The notes beneath the pieces were generated by a model. That model saw only the letters and a list, made by a program, of their open reading frames with translations. It searched no databases and was not told the origin of the DNA. Made by a program: the position numbers and the translations under genes. From Ignavibacteria bacterium CG2_30_36_16 (GTDB taxonomy: Bacteria; Bacteroidota; Ignavibacteria; Ignavibacteriales; Ignavibacteriaceae), in the NCBI GenBank assembly GCA_001873185.1, contig MNYQ01000234.1:1-37971 (forward strand): a stretch of 37,971 bases of DNA, in the 5' to 3' direction. Of this stretch, positions 1 through 9,600 are shown piece after piece; position 1 is the stretch's first letter, and each line of letters starts with the position of its first letter.

Positions 1-1
1 T

Positions 2-127
2 ACTTATGAGTTTAAGAGCGGCAGGTATAATTTGAGTTCGGGCGTTTATTTCTATCGATTAAGCGCGGTTGAAAACGGGACAGAGAAATTATATACATCA
101 ATCAAGAAAATGATAATGTTAAAGTGA
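2..127 (+). CDS. C-terminal end of a T9SS-sorted secreted protein (5' truncated)
   Basis: The open frame enters from the left edge and ends at TGA 125-127, leaving 41 residues. They contain LSSGVYFYRLSA followed by a basic, hydrophobic end (KKMIMLK). This is the pattern of the type A C-terminal sorting domain recognised by the Bacteroidota type IX secretion system, where 'SGVYFYRL...KKMxLLK' forms the last strands. The protein is therefore probably exported across the outer membrane and processed there. Nothing can be said about its main function because the body lies outside the window. A strong terminator follows 25 bases later. Confidence 0.8.
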   Translation, partial: TYEFKSGRYNLSSGVYFYRLSAVENGTEKLYTSIKKMIMLK

Positions 128-152
128 TAAAATTCACTCAAACAAATTACCA

Positions 153-194
153 AACGGCGTCTGTATTTATTTACTGACGCCGTTCTTCTTTTTA
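153..194 (+). terminator. Rho-independent terminator after the T9SS-sorted protein gene
   Basis: A perfect 9-bp stem, AACGGCGTC (153-161) and GACGCCGTT (176-184), encloses a 14-base loop. It is followed by a T-rich run through 194. It lies just after the stop codon at 127, where a terminator is expected. Confidence 0.85.
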
Positions 195-204
195 AATATA
201 TCTT

Positions 205-321
205 ACGCAATAGCGTACATCGAAACTCTGGTTCGACCGAAAAGAAAACAAATTGAAAAAAAATCTATGGGCGATTCAGAGAATCGCCCAATTGTTTTCA
301 GCTTGTTGCGTAAAATGAATT
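205..321. repeat. Dispersed non-coding repeat, copy A (117 bp, MITE-like)
   Basis: This segment aligns without gaps to 30407-30523. The match is near-identical around the centre and looser at the ends. Its centre is a perfect hairpin: GGGCGATTC (269-277), loop AGA, GAATCGCCC (281-289). Copy A is also bounded by inverted ends, TTACGCAA (203-210) and TTGCGTAA (306-313). It has no coding capacity. Short length, inverted ends, a central palindrome and intergenic location fit a MITE- or REP-like element. It fills most of the 303-base gap 128-430 together with the terminator. Confidence 0.75.
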
Positions 322-430
322 ATTAACAATACTTCCTAAAAAAACTAATGTCAAACTAATGGATTCACATTTCTAAGAGCGAATATTTTTTTTATTTTGA
401 GAACCAAATCAAAAAGAGAAAGAAAAATTA

Positions 431-1438
431 TTGGAAATAAATTACCTGAAGTATTTTACGTTCGGAAGACTATTGAACGCATTAAAAATTTTCATATCAT
501 TTCAAATATCGAAAATAGTTAGGAAACCGGTTGTTTGGGGTAAACCGCTTACATTCTCTATCGAACCGACAAACTTTTGCAATTTGGAGTGTCCGGAATG
601 TCCATCGGGTTTAGGCGCTTTAACACGTCCCTTGGGATTATTAAAGTTTGAAAATTTTAAAAATATAATTGACCAGATCTACGAACACTGTTTTTATATT
701 CAATTGTTTTTTCAAGGCGAGCCTTACATAAATAAAGAATTGCCGGAAATGATAAAGTACGCCCGGTCAAAAAATATTTATGTTTCGATAAGTACAAACG
801 GACTGTTAATTAATGAAAAGAAAGTGGATATAGTATTAAAGAACGCGCCGGACAAATTAATTTTTTCCATTGATGGGCTTGATGAAAGATCTTACCAAAA
901 CTACCGGATAGGAGGAACATTTAAAGATGCAGATGCGGCTTTGCGATTGTTCATTAAGAAGAAGCGAGAAAAAAATCTTAAAAAGCCTTTTGTTGAATTT
1001 CAGTTTATAGTTATGAAACAAAACGAAGATCAAATTGAGAAAGTCTTCAGTTATGGAAAGGAAGTCGGGGTAGATAATGTGGTATTAAAAACGATGCAGT
1101 TATCATCCTACGAAAATGCACAGCATTTTTTGCCCGAAAACCAGGAATACCGAAGATACACAGTAATAAATGGAAAACTCAAAATGAAGGGGAATATAAA
1201 AAATCATTGTTTCGCACTCTGGCGCACATCCGTTGTTACGTGGGACGGCAAAATTATCCCATGCTGCTTTGATAAAGATGCTAAGTATGAACTGGGATTA
1301 TTAAATGGAAATACTTTTAACGAAATATGGAAGAGTGAAAAGTATTATAAGTTTCGTAATTCTATTTTACAGAATAGAAATGGAATTGATATGTGTACAA
1401 ACTGTTCGGAAGGTTTAAAAATCAATATTGTAGAATAA
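431..1438 (+). CDS. Radical SAM/SPASM domain protein
   Basis: This 335-residue protein has the radical SAM cluster motif CNLECPEC, giving C50, C54 and C57 in a CX3CX2C spacing for the SAM-binding 4Fe-4S cluster. It is followed by the TIM-barrel signatures GEPYI (near 96-100) and STNG (121-124). The C-terminal part is a SPASM-type auxiliary cluster domain with C260, WDGKIIPCC (C278, C279) and C322/C325. Related proteins include peptide-maturing enzymes and radical SAM proteins found in polysaccharide clusters, so the substrate is unknown. The start is TTG at 431; no ATG precedes the motif and the ribosome site is poor, so the exact start is uncertain. It lies on the same strand as the glycosylation genes but is separated from them by the 614-residue protein. 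Confidence 0.85.
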   Translation: MEINYLKYFTFGRLLNALKIFISFQISKIVRKPVVWGKPLTFSIEPTNFCNLECPECPSGLGALTRPLGLLKFENFKNIIDQIYEHCFYIQLFFQGEPYINKELPEMIKYARSKNIYVSISTNGLLINEKKVDIVLKNAPDKLIFSIDGLDERSYQNYRIGGTFKDADAALRLFIKKKREKNLKKPFVEFQFIVMKQNEDQIEKVFSYGKEVGVDNVVLKTMQLSSYENAQHFLPENQEYRRYTVINGKLKMKGNIKNHCFALWRTSVVTWDGKIIPCCFDKDAKYELGLLNGNTFNEIWKSEKYYKFRNSILQNRNGIDMCTNCSEGLKINIVE

Positions 1439-1606
1439 TGAAAAAGGAAGATGTTTCTGAAAGGCGAACCGGGGAGTAGAAATAGATAGCGCGGCAAGCA
1501 CGTTGTTTAATGTATCTGCTAACAGAAATTAACAATAATCCACAAATTATTTTAACTAAGGAAAGATGTCATCTCTATTCAATAAGTGTTGCCCCCGCCG
1601 GAGTAT

Positions 1607-1633
1607 TTAATATTTTAAGTTTGATTCCGATAA
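1607..1633 (+). promoter_or_regulatory. Candidate sigma-28 promoter for the 614-residue protein gene
   Basis: TTAATATT (1607-1614), an 11-base spacer and TCCGATAA (1626-1633) resemble the FliA consensus TAAAGTTT-N11-GCCGATAA. The -10 box is the same as the one before cheW; the -35 box matches about 5 of 8 bases. The start codon is 47 bases beyond the -10 box. The site is plausible but the -35 match is weak. Confidence 0.4.
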
Positions 1634-1679
1634 TAAAACGTAGCGTAGTTATAATTATCTTAAAACGGCATATATTTTA

Positions 1680-3524
1680 ATGAAACAGGACAACATTATA
1701 ATTGAAACATCCGAACGGAAACTGTTTGAGGCAGATCAGAGCGTTTCCCGTTTTAAAAATTTAGCGCGCCACTATTTTCAACTTAATTTCGGAATTGAAA
1801 AAGATAACCTCGGACGTATTAAAGATGCAGCGCAATTTTTCAGTTTTCAGCTCCCGCCGGAAATAGACGACTTCTTTATCAGCTATCAGCACGCCCCATT
1901 ATTTTGGATTACTGATTCTCCTCTGCTCGTTTTTCTCGATGAGTTTTTTAAAGCTCATCTTTCAAAAGTAAACGGTCTTGACTATCAAAATGATATAAAA
2001 ACTTTTTATTCCCGCTGGGCATTGATTAATTCAATTGAAGAGAAGAAATATTTTGCAGTGTCTGCGCTAAAGTTTCTCAACAAAAATGTTAGCAAGCATA
2101 ATATTTACAACATGATAGTAGAAGCCGTAATTCTAAGCCGGGAAGATTCTCTTTTTAATCCCGATAAAGCTTTTGAATTATTCGACAAAGCAAACGACAA
2201 AGTAAGTTCACTAAAAATGAGCGATAATAAAAAAGAAGAATTATTCTACGTGATTACTCTCTTCCGCGGCTTTATAAATTTGAGGCAAAAAAAACATGAA
2301 GACGCCAAATTAAATTTTGATAATGCCTTAACGATAAAACCCGCCGGGATATCAGCTATTTTTCATTCCGCGTATTCCGATATAAAACTTACTAACTATG
2401 CTTCCGCTGTTGCATCTATCCGAAAAATCTTTTTTTATGATCTGGAAAGAATTAATTATTCACTCGATCAAAATAATATTTCGATGTTTAATTTCTTTGC
2501 GCACAATTCGGTATTTACAAATATTTTTCACTACGATGAGTTCGCCGCTGTCTATGAAGAAATTGAAGAGCTTATCGATGAAAAAAAGAATATTGAAGAT
2601 CCAGAGATTAATAACCTAAAACAGCAGATAAGGAAATTTTTAGAAATTAAATTCGAAGACTCTCTCGCTTCTATTGCCGGGAATAATGTTATCTCCGTCG
2701 AGAAATTGGTTAAGAGTTTTTCCGGTGTAAAAAACATTTATTTTATTTCATCACTCGATAAACTGACTGCAATATTTAAGCAGACAGTAAAAGCCATCGA
2801 AACCGAAATCAAAGGAAGACATGCGGCAATAATTGAAGAACGGATGAATGTATTCGAACAAGAGATTATTGAAAAAACGAATGCGGCTGAAGTATTTAAG
2901 AAGGAAGCAGAAAACTATAAAATAAAAATTAAAGAAAAACTTCAGGACGATATTCGTGAAATTGAAAGACAAATGAACAGTGACATAAGTCTTTTGGAGG
3001 ACAGAATTAAACACTTGCCGATGGAGCCCAAATTAGATCCGGTTACGGCGTTTAAAAATACAACGACTTACAATTTTATACTTTCAATTATTATTTTTTT
3101 AATCGGAGCGTTTGCGGGATATTCGAGCGCAAGCATAGGCGGTTCTTCCGACTCAAACTCGATAATGATGTTGATAATGACCGGCGGAATTAAGTGGTCA
3201 TTGTTTTCATTTCTAATTGGTTTGGTTGTTGCCGTTGTAGTTTCCGGTTCGACGGTTATGGAGAGGGCAAACGTAAAGCAGCGATTATTACAGCGTATTT
3301 CCATTTTAAAAACCCGGAAAGAACAGGAAACAGATTACTTAAAAGAAGAAACCAAAAGAAAAGAGCAGCGCACTTCAGGCAACTATTTAAAAAAAATAAA
3401 CGACTTAAATGAGCTATTAGAAAACATCCGGAAAGAAAAAGAAAAACAACGCGCCGAAATGCAGCTTGCCGCCGCCGAAAAAATTAAAGAAGAAACGGAA
3501 GTTCTGCGCCCTTTCTTACAATAA
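1680..3524 (+). CDS. Predicted two-helix membrane protein with TPR-like N-terminus and coiled coils
   Basis: I do not recognise a family for this 614-residue protein. Residues about 150-260 look like degenerate TPR helices (for example the stretch around NFDNALTIKPAG). Residues about 370-450 are highly charged, rich in E, K and R, and likely coiled coil. Two hydrophobic segments follow, about 464-486 and 502-526, separated by a short Gly/Ser loop. Residues about 530-610 are again charged coiled coil. There is no signal peptide, so both long ends are probably on the cytoplasmic side with a membrane hairpin between. A candidate sigma-28 promoter lies upstream and the giant glycosylation gene begins 164 bases downstream. 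A link to motility or to membrane scaffolding is possible but is inference only. Confidence 0.8.
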   Translation: MKQDNIIIETSERKLFEADQSVSRFKNLARHYFQLNFGIEKDNLGRIKDAAQFFSFQLPPEIDDFFISYQHAPLFWITDSPLLVFLDEFFKAHLSKVNGLDYQNDIKTFYSRWALINSIEEKKYFAVSALKFLNKNVSKHNIYNMIVEAVILSREDSLFNPDKAFELFDKANDKVSSLKMSDNKKEELFYVITLFRGFINLRQKKHEDAKLNFDNALTIKPAGISAIFHSAYSDIKLTNYASAVASIRKIFFYDLERINYSLDQNNISMFNFFAHNSVFTNIFHYDEFAAVYEEIEELIDEKKNIEDPEINNLKQQIRKFLEIKFEDSLASIAGNNVISVEKLVKSFSGVKNIYFISSLDKLTAIFKQTVKAIETEIKGRHAAIIEERMNVFEQEIIEKTNAAEVFKKEAENYKIKIKEKLQDDIREIERQMNSDISLLEDRIKHLPMEPKLDPVTAFKNTTTYNFILSIIIFLIGAFAGYSSASIGGSSDSNSIMMLIMTGGIKWSLFSFLIGLVVAVVVSGSTVMERANVKQRLLQRISILKTRKEQETDYLKEETKRKEQRTSGNYLKKINDLNELLENIRKEKEKQRAEMQLAAAEKIKEETEVLRPFLQ

Positions 3525-3540
3525 CTCACACTATTTGTCA

Positions 3541-3556
3541 TGGCTAATTATAGCCA
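3541..3556 (+). other. Short inverted repeat after the 614-residue protein gene
   Basis: TGGCTA, loop ATTA, TAGCCA forms a 6-bp hairpin 16 bases after the stop codon. There is no clear T run after it. It may be a weak terminator or chance. Confidence 0.3.
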
Positions 3557-3617
3557 CATATTGAAAATAACACACATTCCTCCTCTAAAAGCTTCAATTA
3601 TGACAACTTACTTTTGG

Positions 3618-3644
3618 TATAATTTTAGCCTATAACCCCGATAC
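3618..3644 (+). promoter_or_regulatory. Candidate sigma-28 promoter for the giant glycosylation gene
   Basis: TATAATTT (3618-3625), an exact 11-base spacer and CCCGATAC (3637-3644) match the FliA consensus at about 6 of 8 bases in each box. The ATG at 3689 lies 44 bases beyond the -10 box. The TATAAT string could instead be a housekeeping-type element, so this is a moderate call. It is strengthened by the same architecture at flagellin and cheW. Confidence 0.4.
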
Positions 3645-3688
3645 TTGTATTTTATTTATTTAAATATTGAATTTTATTTGGCACTTTT

Positions 3689-6600
3689 ATGAAAATTCCG
3701 CAAATGCCCGATGGTCTATTAAATCAAGTTAGCAAAGAACAGATGGAAGCAATCTGGTTAAAAACCCTGCGAAATTTATTTGATGGAGGGATTTCGACAT
3801 CGTTAGTTGATGCAAAAAAAATAGCAGAACTGGGTGTCAAACTTGGAGTCTGTAAAGATCCGCTTTTTTACAAAATCGAAGAATTAATAAGCAGCCAGAA
3901 GATTGACTCAGTTTATGTAAAAAAATTTATTGCCAACCGACCACTTTCACCCTGGGCTTTAGCTCCTGGATCTTTGGAGTTTCTTGACGAACTAATTAAT
4001 GAACCTAAAAACATTTTAGAATTTGGTTCCGGACTAAGCACAGAATTTTTGTCGCGCAAATTATCCAGTATATCTACTTTGTCATCTCATCAGAAAACAA
4101 TAATTAGTTTCGAGCAGGATGAAAATCTCACAATCGAAGCGAATAAAAATTTGAGCTTATTAGGTTTGGAAAAATATGCAAAAGTTTTATATGCACCTCT
4201 GGTGGAAATTAATCTTGAAGGTTTATTTTTTAGCATTTATGATATTAGGAAACACTGCGAAATATTAAAAAACTTTAAAGCTGATGTTGTAGTTGTTGAT
4301 GGGCCCTCCGGCGGTGGATATAATCGCTGGGGCTCGATACTAATTGCGTCAAGTTTTGTGAATGAAAATGCGGTTTGGATGCTGGATGATGCCGTAAGAG
4401 ATGATGAACTAAAGGTTGCTGAAGAATGTGAAAAACACGGGCTCAAAGTGCAGGCTATTCAATTTAAGGGAAAAGGAATTTGCAAAGGAATTTTCGGAAG
4501 CCCGGTAATTTCGTTTGAAAAGTTGTTTGAAATTATTGAGTCCCCCACTGTTTCTCCGAAAAACATTTCCCCCAATATCTATTCTTGGGATGATGTTAAA
4601 AGTTTACAGAACATAAAACTTTACGCCGGAGACATACCGGAGAGGGAAGAATATAAGGGTCTGATCGGACTTTCAATTACAAAAAATGATCACATGCATA
4701 TTTTACACGACATTACACGCAAGTTGCCTCTAGACGATAATAGCATTGAAAGTTTTCAGGCAGAAGATGTTTTTGAACATATCCAATTTGAAACACTCCC
4801 GCAGGTTATTAATGAAATATACAGGGTTCTAAAACCGGGCGGGCTCTTCCGGTTGTCAATTCCGGATTATGGCAATGATCTGCTCCGAAGCCGAACTATA
4901 AAAAATGAAAATGGTGATTTCATATTTGACCCGGGCGGAGGAGGAACGAGAGAAAATCCCGGTCATATCTGGTTCCCCACAAAAGAAAAAGTTTCGCGGT
5001 TACTTGAGCATACAAATTTTGCCGATAAGGGCGAAATAAATTTTCTTCATTACTATAAACCCGATGGCACATATAACTTAAGTGAAATTGATTATTCTAA
5101 AGGATTCGTAATAAGAACGCCGGATAATGATTCCCGTGTCCAAAACCCTAGAAGACCAATGTCGTTAGTCGTTGATTTAATAAAAGCAGTTCCATTTATT
5201 AATGCCCAAACTACCGCAATTAAACCCGTTAATGAACCTCTAATTTCTTTTGTGATGATAGTTTTAAATGGATTACCATTTATCGAATACGCTTTAAAAG
5301 CAATTTATAAATTTGCACATCAAATAATTATAGTTGAAGGAGCTGTTGAAAACTGCCTTTTTGCAGCCAATTTGTATGGATCATCTACAGATGGCACCGT
5401 TGAATTTATAAAAAATTTTCCGGATGCCAAAAACAAAATTATTTTTATTCAGGGTATCTATTCTGAAAAAATAGAGATGCAAAATGAAGCATTAAATTTT
5501 GTAACAGGCAATTATGTTTGGTTAGTTGATTCGGATGAAGTTTATAAAGAAAAGGATTTAACCGAAATAGTAAAACTAATGAAGAACGATCCCTCGATTA
5601 CTCAGATAAATTTTATTCCCGATAATTTCTGGAAAGGTTTTGATTATATTTTTGTGTCTTCATTCTTTTTTGAATTTGATGGGCACTATCGCAGGGTGTT
5701 CAAATTTGAAAGAGGCGCCAGGTTTACAAATCATCGTCCACCAACTTTGCTGCTTCCATCATTAAATAAAACTACCGAAGAGATAAAACTTATTGACGGC
5801 GCTCAAACAAGGAAGATGGGAATTTACCCTTATCATTATAGTTATGTTTTCGATTTTCAGGTGCAGCAAAAAATTGAACTATACAACCGGTATGGATGGG
5901 GCGAAGGCTGGGGAATTGATATGAAAGAATGGTTTACCAGTGGCTATTTAAGGTGGACACCTGAAAACAAGGAATTCATTGAAAAACAATATCCTCCATG
6001 GACAGGAGATAATAATTCGAGAACAGAAAAATTTTGCGGTGTACACCCCGCAGTAATTCAAAATTATATAAGGGGATTTCATAAAATTGTAGGGAAAGAT
6101 GTTGAGGTAGATGAATTGGCGAATCGCGTAATCGGTTCATGCAGCAATCAACAAAACGTACTTGATATTTGGCGGTTTATAGAACTCGACAGCGCTTTGC
6201 AAAAAAGGGTTTCAGTAATAGCCAATAATATTACAAGCGGAAAATTTTTTTGGAATGTTCATGTCGCAATTTCTTATACTGCTAATAAGTTAAAACCTAA
6301 AAGTTACTTAGAGGTCGGAGTGCGCACCGGCGGATCATTGGTGCAGGCTCTTTCTTGCAGTACTATTGAACAAGCTGCGCTTGTTGACCTTTGGAGCGGT
6401 AGTTATGCAGAACTCCCCAATAGTATCGATTACACAAAAAATCAATTAAAAATATTTTTACAAAGAACAGATAACCGGGCAAAATTAAACTATATTCAAG
6501 GGAACAGTCACACAGTATTAAAAGAACTAATTATACGCGGAGCAAAATTTGATTTAATAAATGTCGATGGCGATCATGAAGAAAAAGGCGCCTGGGAAGA

Positions 6601-9600
6601 CCTTGTTGATGTCGAAAAACTTCTCAATGAAAAGGGAGCCATTATTTTTGATGATATTATTCACCCCGCTCACAAATATTTGATTAATCTGATACCCAGA
6701 TTTTTAGGAGAATATTCTGAGTACGAAGCGATTATTAATAATTCTCAAGACAATGGGGTCGTAATTCTTCTAAAAAATATTTCTAAAAAAGATTTTTTAT
6801 CGGGGATTAATAAACTAAAAATTGCTGGCGAAATATCTTTCGGGAAAGACCTAACTAAAGTAGCCAATGGCTCAAATTTTGCTGATGCAATACAAAAAGT
6901 TTTTAATGAAAATGAACCAAAAAAAATTATAGAAACAGGAACATATCTCGGCACAGGCACAACTTCAATAATTGCGGAAGCTTTAAAAAGCAGAGACATA
7001 AAAGAGTCAAAATTTTATTCAATTGAAATAAACCCGGAAAATTACCTAAAGGCTAAGTTCAATCTTGCCGAAAGTGGTCTCCTTCAATTCGTTAACCTGC
7101 TAAACGGTGTTTCAGTTCCGCGTTCGATTCTTCCGACGAAAGACGAGATAACAAAATCTACAATTACATCGGTTGAGTACGAGGATATTTTTGTTGATCA
7201 TAATGAGAATGAAAGAACACAGTTATATTTTCAGGAAACTAATTTTCCGGATGTGTCGGAAGATTTACTGGGAAAAACGTTAGCAGAATTCGATTTCAAA
7301 CCGGATTTTATTCTTCTCGATAGCGCCGGTTATATGGGCTTTATTGAATTTCAATATATGCTTAGTAAACTTGAAGGAAACTGCATTATTGCGCTTGATG
7401 ATATCTACCACATAAAGCACCATAAAAGTTTCAGGTTTATGCAAAGCGATCCGAGATTTGAAATAATTATTTCTTCAAAAGAAAAGTTTGGATTTTGTGT
7501 AGCCAAATTTAATTACAATCCGGATGCTGTTAAAAGTGATTTAATATCGCTGGATGAAAAGGAAATAACAAATTGTCTTCTTTGTGGTTCTCACAAAAGT
7601 GGCATTGTGCATCCACCAGACATTGTCAGGTGTGAGGAATGCGGGTTTGTTTACCTTAAAGAACGTCCCACCCAAAAATGGATGGAAAATTATTACAAAG
7701 ACGTTTACGCTGTAAACGAGCCGGCTGCCGCTGTTACTGTATCGGTTCCTGAAGATGTTAATCTCTTAGATTGCAAAAAAGAATATATAGCAGCACAACG
7801 AAAAGATTTATTTGAGGAAGCAGTAAATTTTTTGGGATATGATATTAAAAGTAAAACGCTTGTAGATATCGGATGCGGATGGGGAGCGCTCTTATATAAT
7901 GCCCGTAAGAGCGGAATGAGTGTTATTGGCTTTGAGTTTACAAATCATAATGTGCGTTTTGCGCGCGAACAGCTAATGCTTGATGTAAGGCAACAGCAAT
8001 TTACTGATACGGATCTTCAACCGAACAGTGTGGATATCGTAACAATGTCGCATGTACTCGAACACGTTCCCGATCCCTTCTTGCTTCTAAAAAAAATAAA
8101 CTATGTTTTAAAACCGGGAGGAATATTTTATTGTGTTGTTCCAAATTTTTATAGTTTATGCTCTGCCTTTCTTGGTGAAAAATGGGATTGGCTCGACCGT
8201 AACTGGCACTATTCACAATTTACACCGGACTCAATCTCAAAATTATTTACAAATGTTGGTTTGCAAATAGAAAAGATTACAACAACCTCCGGCGATTTTG
8301 GAACAGTAACGCCACTAAAAATTCTTAGTACAAAATATCCCGGCAAATCAAACGAAGCACTCTCAAATTTACTAACGCAAATAAACGAACAAAAATATGG
8401 CGAAGAAATCAGAATAATCGGAAAAAAACCTGAAGAGACTAAAAAGCAAAAAACTGCAGACAAAAATATTTTATGGATTCGTACGGATGCCATAGGCGAT
8501 AATATTTTGGCTTCATCAATGTTAAAACCGTTAAAAGAATTTTTTAGCAACTACAAAATAACTGTAGTTTGCCAAAACCTCGTTAGGTCACTTTATGAAA
8601 CGTCCCCGTATGTAGAGAATATCATTTCTTTCGATAAAAGAAATTTATTTCTGGATATTGAATATAAATACGATATTATATCAAAAATGAGGGGGATAAG
8701 GGCTGAGTTTATATTTAATTCGGTTTTTTCTCGCGATCTGCTTGCTGATTATCTGACAATAAACAGTGGTGCAAAGAATAAAATTGCTCATGATGGCGAC
8801 CTCTCTAATATACTATCGGCAGAGAAAGAAGAGAACGACAAACTATACTCCGGGCTAATCAAAAAAAATCCATCGTCATTTTCCGAACTCGACCGACATC
8901 AAGATTTTCTAAACGGTATCGGAGCCGGCTCGCATAAACTTGCTGCTTCTATATCGTTGGCTGTAGAAGATTTGAAATATGCCGAAGATATTTTTACAGG
9001 GCATAATTTAATCGATGAAAAAACAGTAGCTCTTTTTGCCGGCGCTCAGCACGAGGTCAGGGTTTACAATTACTATGGAAAAGCGATAAATGATTATTGT
9101 ACGAAAAACGGATTTAGTGTAATTCTTCTCGGGTCAACAAAAGATCGACAGATAAACCAAACCAACGCGAAAGACCTTACAGTTAAGGTAGTTGATTTGA
9201 CCGGCACTACTAGTATAAGGCAGAGTGCCGCAATAATAAAAAAATGCGCAGCAGCCATCGGCGCCGAAACCGGCTTGGCACACATTGCTTGCGCAGTCGA
9301 AACTCCAAATTTAATTTTGCTCGGTGGCGGACATTTCGGGCGGTTCATGCCATACTCAAAATTAACTTCAGTAGTTGCTATTCCACTTGAATGTTTTGGG
9401 TGTAATTGGCAATGTAAATATGGAACTACAACTTGTATAAAAGATGTTGATTATAAAATAATATCTGCCGCGTTTAATAACATGATGGAGGAGAAACATT
9501 ACAAAACAACTGTTTATCTACAACCTGATTTTAAATATAGCTTTTTAAGCGGACTTCCGAAAATAGCTGAAATTAAAAACCTTTTAAATGATGAGTGCGA

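Noticed and set aside
3680-3694. TGGCAC just before the giant gene as a sigma-54 promoter
   Set aside because: No TTGC-like element follows at the required spacing, and the motif runs into the start codon.
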